Shown: one piece after another, positions 25,296-37,871 of the stretch
How the letters are laid out: each line of letters starts with the position of its first letter
Numbering within the stretch: the first letter of the stretch is position 1
DNA from: Trichobilharzia szidati
Taxonomy: Eukaryota > Platyhelminthes > Trematoda > Strigeidida > Schistosomatidae
Reading direction: 5' to 3'
Length of the DNA stretch: 64,000 nt
NCBI GenBank assembly: GCA_944472155.2
Contig: OX235279.1
Location: 146,218,199 to 146,282,198, forward strand
Position numbers and translations under genes: made by a program
Notes under the pieces: model-generated
The model's input: the letters and a program-made list of their open reading frames with translations, nothing else
What the model was told of the DNA's origin: nothing
Database searches by the model: none

Positions 25296-28200
25296 GAACA
25301 TACTGCAAGGACACCTGGACCGGGCAGTACTCAGACTATCCTAATTTTTGTCAAATAAAATACAAACAGCAATTAATCATGACACTTTAAAAGGGCACGT
25401 AAACTTTTCTTCCCTGAAAAGAGATTACAGTGAAGAGTAGGAGCTCCTTAAAAAGCAAATTGTTTGGAAACGTGTTTCCAAAAAAATTCACACGACGTTT
25501 CAAGAAGGATTACAGCATTGAAATGAACGCTATCACAGTCGAGAAGAAGCCATGTCAAGGTCAACACACTGAGAGATGGGCATCTATTCACTCTTCTATT
25601 GACCGATATCTAATCGAATCACAACACAAAGTAGGTATTCAAACTGCTTTTACCATTACCAACTAAGAAAACCGAGCTTACTTCGATTTGCTGAATCTGC
25701 TAGCATCAAGTAACTCACAATTAAACGTCTGTGTACCGAAAGAAACAGTGATTAATATTACGTAATGGTCTACAAGTTTGACTTGTAACCAGGAGGTCTT
25801 GGCTAGTTCGAACCCCGGTGGTGAGTGCGTACTACTGATGAGTCTCAAACCAAGCTGACGAAACAGCTGTCCAGTACAATGCTTCTGTAGCTGATATCAA
25901 TCCGTGGTGAAACTTGAAAACAACTCAGACCCCTACACATAGCAACTCTTGAAAAAAAAAAGATCACGTTTTCCGGGTTTCATTTTAATTTATTTTTTTA
26001 GGAAAAAAACAACAAATAAGATGCGTATTTTTGTTTTTAAAAATAGTGAAATCTTTTATTGACTTCTTTTCTATTTTTTTCTTCATACAAATAGCAACAT
26101 CTCAAGAGTCAAAAATAGCCGGGTAGAATTTAAAACAAAATGACATGTGGAATGAATAATTTTGTAAATAATTTAAAGGGAAACAAACCATTTTTATTGA
26201 TCAAAATAAGTACTCAGTTGATAGGATGATGTGAATTACTCAATATAAAAGAAATTTCTTTATATTTTTTATGTTTTTGTGTCCCCTGGATTGAACGGTT
26301 TATAATTATAAAGCCTTTCAATGTTCTTTTTCAAACAAGGACACTACTAAGCTCTAATTCCAATGAGAAGTGACATTTTTGAAGCTTACAACGGATGAAA
26401 TAGTATTGGTCTCTCCTGGTGACATTGTTCATTTGGGATTGATTGCTCCCCAGGAATGTAGCTATGCGATTGTATCCACTTGTATTGGTGCTGATTCTCT
26501 CCGTTGATCTGATTTCCAGTTGACTGCAGTTAGAGAACCGTTGAAAACCGACAGGTAGTACTGGGAGAGTTGCATCGTTCTTGTTTGAGACCCTCCAGCA
26601 GTATCCACCCAAGACCCAATCAGCGCTCCAATCCAGGACCTACGGAGTGATGAGGAGAGCTCGTTGACCACTCAGCTATAGGGACACAATCTAATGGTCC
26701 ATGAATTTTAACTTGTGTCGATTCACAATATGTAATGCAAACGACAGCCGATGCGATCGGTGAGTTTTTGATGTAGCTGCGTTCTCTGAGCTGGTAGGTT
26801 TATTTGCGAAGCTTTCATTGCCCTACTAGGCGACATCTTCAGCGCATACTTCAATTTGATGAAGTGAGCTTCTATATTTCTCCACGAGTTTATTAGTCAT
26901 CTTTCCTGGTGACCTTAAACGTGATTGGTTGCTTTTGTGTGTTTTCACAACCTCTAGGCTACTTGTATCGGTATTGATTGTTTCCTTGACCTGAAGTTTG
27001 ACTATTTGTATGTGAGATTTCCTTCTTATCGACTAGTAAATCTTGTCTATTTCAGTGTGTCTATTGATTGACGATTCACTGGGATACCAGGCCTCTAAAA
27101 ATTCTCTACCGTTCTTGATGTTTCTTCTATCTAATATTTGAACGCTATCTCAGTCGAGCTGATGTCCATGGTTGTCTCTATGCAGCGATATGAGGGAGTG
27201 AATGTCATGGTTTTTGACGGAGAGGTTATGTTCATGAATACGAAGACGAAGGGGAAGTCCACTTTGGCCAATGTAGTGTTTTTCTCAGTTCTACAATTTA
27301 TTTTGTAGATGATGTTGATTTTATCTTCTTTCGCTATTGAGTCTTTTGGTTGACATAGAGCTGAGTGAAGTGATTTTGTTGGTTTGTGTGCAACATAGGT
27401 GAGTATTTGTCGCCACACCCAGCTTGGCAGACCCCGCTAGTCCCGATTTTTCAACAGAACTTTAGGCAACTTCATTGTATATTCAATCACTAGTGAGCAC
27501 TACACGAAATTCGAAGTGTTTGTTTGCAGGGATACATACCATTGACTTCAAGATTGATCATGAACTGATTCATAAATTCAATCGATATCCTTGGGTTCCA
27601 AATGGAACATACGGCTTCAAACTTTGAAGTTTAAGTAGTGGCGATATTGTTTATTTTAATAGGTCTCCAGCTTTTTCTCTCGATTTGTTACCGGTTAGGT
27701 GGAATTTAGGAATAGATTTGAGGACCAAGCCTCTAGGAATTCCCTGGAGATCTTTTTTGTCTCCTCTGTTTAAGGATATTCACATTGTCCCAGTTGAACT
27801 GAATGATGTCAGTAGCTGACCATTTGAATCAATGTGGATGAATGCATACCATATCTCTTAATCGTTTAGTTTGTGATCATGGATACGACATGGCCGGCAT
27901 AGTGCTCCTCACAGTCTATTCAATCTAACGTTGGGTTTGTCTTCATTCCACCTGTTTACCTGGTATGAAGTGAAGGGACCGTGTTAGTTTGTGAACAGTA
28001 ACGAAGCCAAGTGATTCAGAAAACGTTCTTGAAGTATGTCAGGACCCTTTTCCTTATCATTTCCGAGAATGATTTTGTGCTGGACAATATCCTGAGTAGA
28101 AAGCCTTCTTTATCGCTCTCGTTAACCGTCAGCATAGAATCTTCATAGGAGTATCTCGTTTAAATTGTAGACACCAAAACAGTGGCTTTTCTTCAATATT

Positions 28201-31200
28201 ACCAGTTCATGTTTGCGGCTATCATAACCCATGCTGCCTTTAATAAACCCTTCTGGGTATCCGTTTTCGCTTAGAATATCCCTGACTGGCTGACTGACTG
28301 AGTGATTGACTGGTTTCAACATAGAACTTTGCATCGATGTGCAGCAGTTCACATCGCCACACTCCATGTAACACACAAAACAAGAGAAGAAAGTAAAAAG
28401 AAATGCAAAATAGAGACAGTAGACAGGGATATGAGACAAAAGGAATAGTAATATCGAAGAACAGTAGAGTTTTATTGAGTATTATAAGTCACAAGGAGTG
28501 GATGCATCTGCACAAGCCATTGAGAAAGACTTTGAGCCATATCACCAATTGTCTCCAGCCATTGGTGTTTACCGTCCCGAGGACCCCAACCTGTCAAAAA
28601 GTCTACGCCTTCTTACGTGACTGGCTTAAACTAACTGTTGTGAATTGCACTGACTGATGAAGTCATGTTTTGGTTTGACCACAACTGTCTCTTTTCCAGC
28701 CTGACCCTATGTTGTCCGTCGAGGAAGGCGATGGTTAGGCATGCGTAACACATGTCCTAACCATCTCAAATCGATGTAACTTCACAGCCTCGTCTACTGA
28801 CTTCCTCTCCTTAGCTAGCACTCGATCGATGCCCAACCTCAATATTGCTCACCCTATTATACCATTTCACACGGGAGATAGAACGCAGGCACCTATGATC
28901 AAAGACAGCTAGCCTTTTCATATCTTCTTTTCATGTCTCCCGAATGACCTGGAGCTGTTTCTCCACTCAACGTACAATGTAACTTAAGGATAGTTTACGG
29001 TTAAATCCGTTGAGGTGTTTATGAATTATTAGCCTATCACTTAATCAACAGCTATACACTACCTTAATTTGTGTAATTGTTTTCGACTGTTAAGTCCAAC
29101 GGATAACCTACTACTGAAAGCTTAGTAGTCACTAACTTTTCTTTCGTTTTTACCTTATGACTTTACAATACCGACCATGTCAAAATTTACAGACACACAC
29201 ACACACACATACACAAAGACGGCACAATTCACTCACTATAAATAAATAAATAAAGCTAACCTATGAATAATATGCAAAGCTTCACGTAGATAAACTAGCC
29301 CACGTATTACTGAATAGAGTATTTTAGCAACAATTGGCTCAGGTATACGACCAGCATGCAATAGAACGATGTCTAGACTCCCACCATCCATATACTCCAT
29401 ACACAGGCTAATATCGCCGTCGGCAAAAAATGCGCCATAATATCCAACGATATAAGGTGAATTACAGTCATGTAATACCTGAAAAGAAATGAAGATACAT
29501 ATCAGAATAGACAAAATAAATGGAGAAAATAATCAATAAAGAGTTATACTGTTTGAATTATGATTCATGACAATATTTACAGAGGAAAAGGAAAGAATTA
29601 AGTATACTTAGAAATGGTCTCCAGCTTTATACTGTATCCATTGGCGCGACTCTGTCCACCTACACACATACAGCATTATGTCTACCTGTTATTTGAATAT
29701 TATATCATGTATGTTATATATGTATACGCTTTTCTTATCACATAAAATATTTGCCTACCAAATAAGGTATTGTAGAGTTTTTATACTTAGTTGTTCAAGC
29801 ATAAAGTCTGATATAATTGCTTCTAGTTCTACCTCATAAAATACAAGAGAGGAGAGAGTGTGTGTGGAGAGGATGTTCAGATTCCGAAAAGGTGATATTC
29901 GCGGATTTTGCGGATGAGTTCAAGTGTTTATCTGAAAAAGTATTAACAAATTGGTTTCACGATACCTCACTCGACCTACTTACACCTTTTAGTGCCCTTC
30001 GCAGTGTTAGTTAGTTTTTTTAAGTAGTCCAAGAAAGATTAATGTGTGAGTGAACAATAAACAAGAATAGGTAGAATACAACAATTAACAAATCGTAACA
30101 GTAGAAACTGAGTGCCAGCAGACTGTCTTAACTTCCTTACGTAACGTTTAAAGGAATATCCTTCTAGAAATATGATGTGGGTAGAACAGGAATGATTAGA
30201 GGAAATACACAATCCAAGGCATTTAACATTCAACTTAGTTTTAACCTGAGTTCCTTCTATGGACTCGAATGCTACTCCATATTGCTTCAATGTTGAAAAA
30301 CAGCTATTCTTATAAACGCATATCACACATACCAGATGTAGCCTACGGTACAGCGTGCAAACGGAACCAGTGTTGTACATTCCGGTTACCTTTATTAGTT
30401 TGGATAACGAAAGTACGAACATATTTGCAGTGAGTTGAAGATGGTTTGGTCGATCTGACAAGTTTCAGAAACTGACGTGAATAATAACTAGTTTTGAAAC
30501 ACTTCTTATAGAATTTGATTTTGGAAATTTCTCTCAACATTCTGAAAATGTTCTTTCTTTCTTTCTTTATTCAAACTAATGCGATGATTGGAATTAGCTT
30601 GAAACCACAATGACTGGATTACGACGACGGCGTAAACACGGTACCATTCAGTTGTCACACCAACAAGAGCATACTGAATGGATCATGTTTTCCTAGTGTT
30701 GCCTCACTGTCTAATGTCGTCAGTATGTAGTCGATAATCCTCACACGCCAAATGGAGTGGATCATATCAGACTTAGCTACTAGCTGAACCCAACGTGTGA
30801 AAACATGAATCCTGAAGTCATTTAAATCTTCATTGAACTCAGTGTCTGAAAATAACCAACGGATTGTCGTCCGACCAACGAACTCCCTTAGTATATGTGA
30901 ATTATTTACACAACTGTTCAGCACTCCATTAGTTTTCAACAGTTCTCCCTCAGGTTATGTGGGATCATGATAAAATCGGAATACTTTCAGATTATGCGAT
31001 ATTGTAATATCAAAGACATATGAAGGTGAAAAGGCACAGTAATATTCCTGCTATATAAGAGGTGGAAATGTGGCTCATTGAATTAGCCACTCGACTTTCA
31101 GTCAATAGGAACCGGATTCGAGTCTTGTCCCACCTACCTCAGCCTAGGATAACCGGAATGTGGCCCTATGCATGTATGTTACTAACTCTCAGCCACTCAC

Positions 31201-34200
31201 ACCATGGAAGTTGATTTCTCCTAGCATAACTACAAAGTCCAGGGGGGAACTGTTTTAAGTCACAGTCACGCATGGTTTGTTTGAAGTGATTCTTGTAGTT
31301 GTGTTCGTATACAGATCTCATCGCCGACTACAGACCGCCACAATGTAATTCGACTTTTCCTACACCCGTGTCCCAGAGTGGAGAGGCAGAATAGGTGGTT
31401 AGCTTATCGGTTGACGGGAACATCTTACTGACACTGCAATATCCTTATTGCCCGGTACTACGACCTAAAGTACATTCTTTAGGTCCAGCAAACCAGTGTA
31501 GGTCGTTAGTGGCAAGTGTCACTACCATTCCAAATTCAGAGATGGCTCACAGCTTAGTGTACATGAAAATCCTCCTCCTACATTATTAACTCTATTGAAT
31601 TACTTGCAACCTAATAATAACAGTCAACCTAGCGTGAGACTATAGCAAAATCTGATAAATATTAATTACTGATGAAGGATAGCCAATATGTCCGGTCTGT
31701 TAAACAAAAACGATATTATTATTATTATTCCCACATGATATAATATTCATTATTCATGTTGATTAGGAGATAGAGAAAGGGAGAGAGAGGGAAAAGGAAT
31801 TGATAACCCTATGATTAGAGATTCTCCGGATATAACTAACATTTGGAATAAACTTATCACTATTATCATTATTATTATTATTACTATTATTATTATTATT
31901 ATTATCATTACTATGAAAATAACCAGACCACTAAAAAAACCTAGCTTCTCCTTTGAATTCAATTCAGTGGGCAAACCTGAGTCACGCAAGAGAAGTCAAA
32001 TTTCGGGATAAGACATTAACTTAGATAAACTGAGTTTTCCCGCATGGGTTTTAGTGGCATTCTGCCTACCACTCAATCTGAGCGACTGACTAGGTAGTAC
32101 CTGTCATTGCCTCTAAGTGTGACTCATAGCCTGGTACCGGATGACACAGTTCTGTTAAGACTTTTGTACTACTGACAGGAATTTATAAGTAGAGTATTGT
32201 GTTTGTGTGTGTGTGTGTGTGTGTGTGGTGTCTTTAACAAGGATCTTATGAGTATTTTAATTAGACACTAGTAACTAGTGTGATGTGTCTAGTCCTTTCT
32301 TTGATGCAGACTGAATTCTGTCAGTCAGGTTTGCAATATGGCCACCATTCTAGGTAGCTCGCCATCACGGTGCACACTGATTTGATGATATTAGATAGTT
32401 GGAGGCACCGTGATGGAGAGCTACCTAGAATGGTGGCCACATTGCAAACCTGACTGATAGAATTCAGTCTGCACCAAAGAAAGGACTAGACACATCACAC
32501 TAGTTACTAGTGTCCAATGTCCCACTACAGTCCTACAGGAGGTGAATCACGAGCCCGAATAGCTCAGCGGTAAAGTATCTGACTGCAGCACTGGGTGACG
32601 CGGGTTCGAGTCTCAGAAGGGACATGAGTTCCTTCAAGGCTGCAGATACGCCTTGCTGACGAGTGCCAACTAGCACGAAACTTAAGTCCAAGGCTTCCTG
32701 CCGACTGCCTCCAACTATCTGATATCACCAAGGATCTTATGAATAGCAGAGTGCTGAATTAATAATAATAGCTTTACGCCTAACAGTACTTTTGGTACAA
32801 ATACGGAACTGTCAGCATGTAATACAATATTGCATCTAATTTTCTCATTAGAGGGGTAATAATTAAAAATAGGGTATTGACATTAATAATAATAATTTAC
32901 ATTAATAATATTGCTCAAAAGGAAATGAATGTAAAATTAAGTCAAGTGAAAATATTAACGACAATGTAACAATGAGAAGAACAAAAAATACTGTTTACTT
33001 AGAGTTCCTCAGTAATTTGGTAATGTCCTGTCTTACACTTTTCTCATCGAATAAAATTTGTGCCTACCAAATAAGGTATTGCAGAGTTTTTGTACTTAAT
33101 CGTCCGAGCATACAGTCTACGATAGTTGCTTCTCGTTCTGCCTGATGAAATGCAAGGAGAGAGTTGTGAATAGAGAGGATGTTCAGAGTCTGACAGGATA
33201 ATATTTGCCAATTTCTTGCAGCAATCCAAGTGTCTATCCACAATAGTATTAACAAGTTGGTTTAGCAACACCTCACTCACCCCACTGACGGTTTTCAGCC
33301 CCCTGCGCAGTATAACAAAGTCTTTTTTAAATTACCCGGGAAAGATTGAGGGGGAACAGTGGAGAAGTATAGGCAGGATACAAGAATTAACAGACGGTAA
33401 CAGTAGAGACGGAATGATAACAGAAAGCCTAAACTTCCTGACATAGAACGTCAAACGAAATATCTTTTTGGAAGACAACACGATGTGGGAAGACCGAGAA
33501 AGATCATAGAAAATACACAGTCTAAGGTATTTAACATACGATTTGGTTTCAACTTCAGTGCCATCTACGATAGTGGAACCGTGCGAAGAGGAGAAATGAA
33601 GACAACTGTGAAACAATGTAGACAGCATGAAATGAATGAAGACATAAGAAGCAGAATACGAATAACGAAAGGTAAGTTGTCTCACTCAATGTAGGGTTTC
33701 TATAATTTGCTGCCAAATACCACCGTGTCCTGCCATTACACCACTACTCAGTAACCAGTTAACTAATCAAATGAAACTGGAACCAACACACATAATGCCC
33801 CTATTAAGGAGTACTGATTAAACAAATAGTCATCAGAAAGAACTCCTCAATAGTAAGTGCATTCACAAATCGAGGAGTGAAAAGGATCTGAGATTTTTTA
33901 AAGATAATAATAATAATAACTGACTGATTCCTCTTCGTGTTTTCAATGCTTATCTAGGTCTTCTGATTCAGGTCACAGTTGAAAACTATATTGAAATCAG
34001 TCCAAAGACCAGCTGAATATTTACAATGTAATAGGAGAATAGAATATCAGTGGAGCACTCTAGGAGAAGTGTTAGATACAAGTAGTGAAAATAAGGCGGA
34101 TAGTGTCAAAAATTAGTTGGTTGGCTGGTTAGTCGGTTGGTAGGAAACAAGGATAGACCTGGATTAAAAAAAAACTAAGTTATCTGGACGTAAAACAAAT

Positions 34201-37200
34201 CCTAGTCTCACTTCCCTGCGTTCATTCACGCTTTTCACAAAAGTATTTCTATTTCAACTGGTTGGCTCAATAATTATTTGAAAGCCTTACCCTAGGCAGG
34301 TTTCATGCCTACCGATACTCATCAACTAAGGACTTCTCCAATGCGAAGGAAGCGGTACACCTCTAGAGATGTGCAATTGTGCCGCCTAATGCCACTAATG
34401 AGGATTATATTAAGGGCTGTTTCATTCACGGGATCACTTATGATATTTCTGAATAGTGTAAGGCATTTGACAGAAAACCATTTCACAGAATCTCATTATA
34501 TACACACACACATATGTACTTATCATGGGTAATAATTCAAATTATTAAAAGGCTATATATAATATTGCAGTTCAAAAATAACAAAGAAGAGAGATAAAGC
34601 AAAGTAGAAGGAGAGCATAACAGTACAGTGCACCAGTTTTGATTTCCGAAATGAATTTATCAAAAGAAGCTTTAATCTTCAAGAGTTAGTGTATGTAGGC
34701 ATCTGATTTGTTTTAATTTTGCCCATGGAGTGATATCGGTTGACTGGAGTTCTAGTGATAAGTAGTAACCAATAGGGTCCACCCTCAGGTCGGGCGGGAG
34801 TGAGGACAAATACTCACCGCAAATGACATCGGCTAGTGGTCGTGTTAAAATCTCGAATTGGTAGAAATTAGAATTCATGGGTCATTGAATCGGAAGGTTG
34901 TGAGTCCAAACCCCCGGGGGTGAATACTGCCGATGAAACAGCTATCCATTACTCCCTTATTTATTGATTTTTTTATTTAAACGCAGAAAAACTTGGTACA
35001 ATATGGCACCAAGAAAGATGCGCCACACAATATTGTGTGAGGGCTGAGATACTGCCCGGGCGCCCAGACCGAAGCAGGTGGTTTTCCTAAGGGACCACCC
35101 CCCGAGCCTTTGACTTGGAGTCTAATCCGCAAGGCAGCGGAGCAGCGTCAGGAGCTGCATTCCCATGGTTTCCGGTGACCAATATGGGTTCATGCTCCAT
35201 TTGATCCGATTGAATTCTGGAGCCCATGTACCCCATGGTAACTGCTTTTAGTCTAACCGCTATCCAAACAACCTTCCTGACATGGTAGGACCTGCAGGGA
35301 CATGAGTCCCAGCCAGTTTAGCTTGTTGGGTAACTGAGGCATTCAAGCCCGACCACCACGGCAAGGTAGCAGTTATCGGTCGGGCCATTACTCCCTGGTT
35401 TTCAATGGTTCTCTAGCCTGATATCAATCCCTGGTCAAATAAGAAAACTTAACATAGTCATAAAGTGTTACCAAGTATATAAAAAGTAGTGCAAAACTTC
35501 AGTTTACGACTACCGAAATGGGTCTTAGAGATGGATTTAGAAAGCCTACATACATGCATCTTACGCCGTTTGAATAAGCATGGTAATGCGACGGGATTTC
35601 CTTTGGATCTGTTTTATGGTTAGCCCCAAGAACAGTCCATTAAAGTTGACCATTGACAATTTACAACAGTATACATTAGCTATAACCTCAACCAATTGCT
35701 ACTAGTATTTAACAACTGCCATCCGAGAATAAAATTCACGCTTAAAGTGGAAAACGGATCCAAAATTTCCTTTCCTAACCTGGAACTGACAAGAAGATCC
35801 AACAGAACCTTAAGAAGGTCACTCCAGAGAAAACCTACTTGAAACTATCAACTAAATACTTTCTACAGTTCGGTGCCTGTTGAATGAAAACGAAATTTAA
35901 TTAAATCCCTTGCTACTCGGATCCGACTTATCTGTAGTCCTGATACCACAGTAACAGAACTAGGCCTTCTGAAAGAAACCTTCATTCCAAACGGACATCC
36001 ATGAAAATTCATTGTGAAGAATGTTAAACCAAAAGTCTAGATGAACAAACAATTACATGTTTCAAAAAAGAAGCTTTAAATGGACCCGAATTTAAAGGGG
36101 GGACTTAACTTGCGATAACTTTAAGAGAAGAATTGCATCATCTTTGAGAGCAATATTCTTAGCAGCAACGCTAAGAATAGTGCTTCCCAGGCGTCCAGTG
36201 GCCTGGAGAAGCCTTAAAGACAAGATCTCAGATGTGACCACTTCTGTGAGCATATAACAGTTCACCTGTTGCTGTAGAGATATGCATGTTGGTCGTTCGA
36301 CACGGATCTTGTCTAGAATGGTTAATGGACATTATCCCATTCGGTTGTTGAAAGGCAGTGGTGGCTCCACTATAAGCAGTGAGATGATCGAATACCTTGT
36401 CAACACTAGTCATTCAATTCCAACAAACTCCTCCTTCAAAGTAATCTACATAGTGAAGAATAACTTTGGTCTCTTTGGAATTGCTGGAGGTCAGCACGCA
36501 TATATATATATATATATTCCTTTGTTTCTTTAAGCCTGCTGATTGCAACTCATTCATTAAATTACTTATTTTATTGCCTGACTCCAATGCGCTTATTCAC
36601 CTCTTGTTTTGCATCAACTAATACTAACAACTATGATTGTCAAGCATTGGTTATTATAGGGATTTTGTTTGATTTGTTGGAGGATTTCATCATGAGCTGA
36701 CATGTGTTAGAGAACCATTGGAAAACCTGCAGGGAGTACTGGATCGGGTCCTAATGGCTTAATGGTCTACGAGCTAGCTCGCCTTGTAACCAGAAGGTTG
36801 TGAGTTCGAACTCTGAAGGTGAGTGCGCACTGATGACGAAACAGTTGTCCAGTACCCCAGTGCTGGTTTTCCAATGGTTCTCTAACTGATATCAGCCCAT
36901 AATGAAATCCTCCAACCAAACAATGATTGTGACAAGTTATCACTTCTGTTAGTACCCTTTCCCATGAAAGAGAAAAACTGTATAGAAATGCGATTGTACA
37001 ATTAAAGGGGGAAATAAATTCGTTGGAAACAGCCTTTTCGCAGAACCACATGTTTTTGTTCTTTTCATTTATGACTAGATAAGGGTTATTCATGAATTCA
37101 CTAATATGTTTGATCAATTTTTGGCGCGGCTTAGATGTCTAGATTTCCAGCGCTAAATAGATTCCGTCGACTCAGTAGTTAGTCAGTCAGTCAATTTACT

Positions 37201-37814
37201 TCTGAAACGACTTAATTAGCTTTTCTTTATCGATTGATATCATATGAATGAGTGCAAAATATGTTTTGTTGTTTCTCTCTCTCTCTCACTCACTGTCATA
37301 TTTTCAGCAATAACCACCATCTGACTGTAGTGCGTGTTGCACAGGGCGTAAATCTCTATCGATTAAAAGTTGAGAGAATTATTAACTGTGAAGATGATCC
37401 AATGATTCTTTCTTTTTTTAAAAAGATTTTATTTCATCTTTTTTTTTTGGTGTAATTTATTTGGTTTTTGAAAGCAAGAAAATAATAATAATAGTAATTG
37501 ATTTAGCCGGAGTTTGTTTGAAGTCAAATCAATTACAAGATTGTTTTATGCATTTGTTCTACTTCAATTGCGCATTATACATAGAAATGACAGAATTCAA
37601 AATGATGAAGCTACGAAAAAAGAGAAGCAAAAGAAGAAAAGGCAGACGAAAACTAGAGAGAAATATAAGACACTGCACACATGAAGACATGATTTTGAAC
37701 CTCGGCTGACGTGATATTTTCATGAATTGCATAGAACCGGTGTGAAGTCTTCTTTACTTATGAAAAGATTACATAAAGTTGACTAATAATACGAATGTGT
37801 CACGCTGACGCATA

Positions 37815-37871
<57 letters not shown>

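Noticed and set aside
17690..29514. Separate small kinase genes at 17690, 20713 and 29236
   Set aside because: They are successive exons of one MEK gene; splice sites, phases and order agree, and none is a complete kinase alone.
31750..31989. Ile-rich membrane-like ORF
   Set aside because: It is the translation of an (ATT)n microsatellite.
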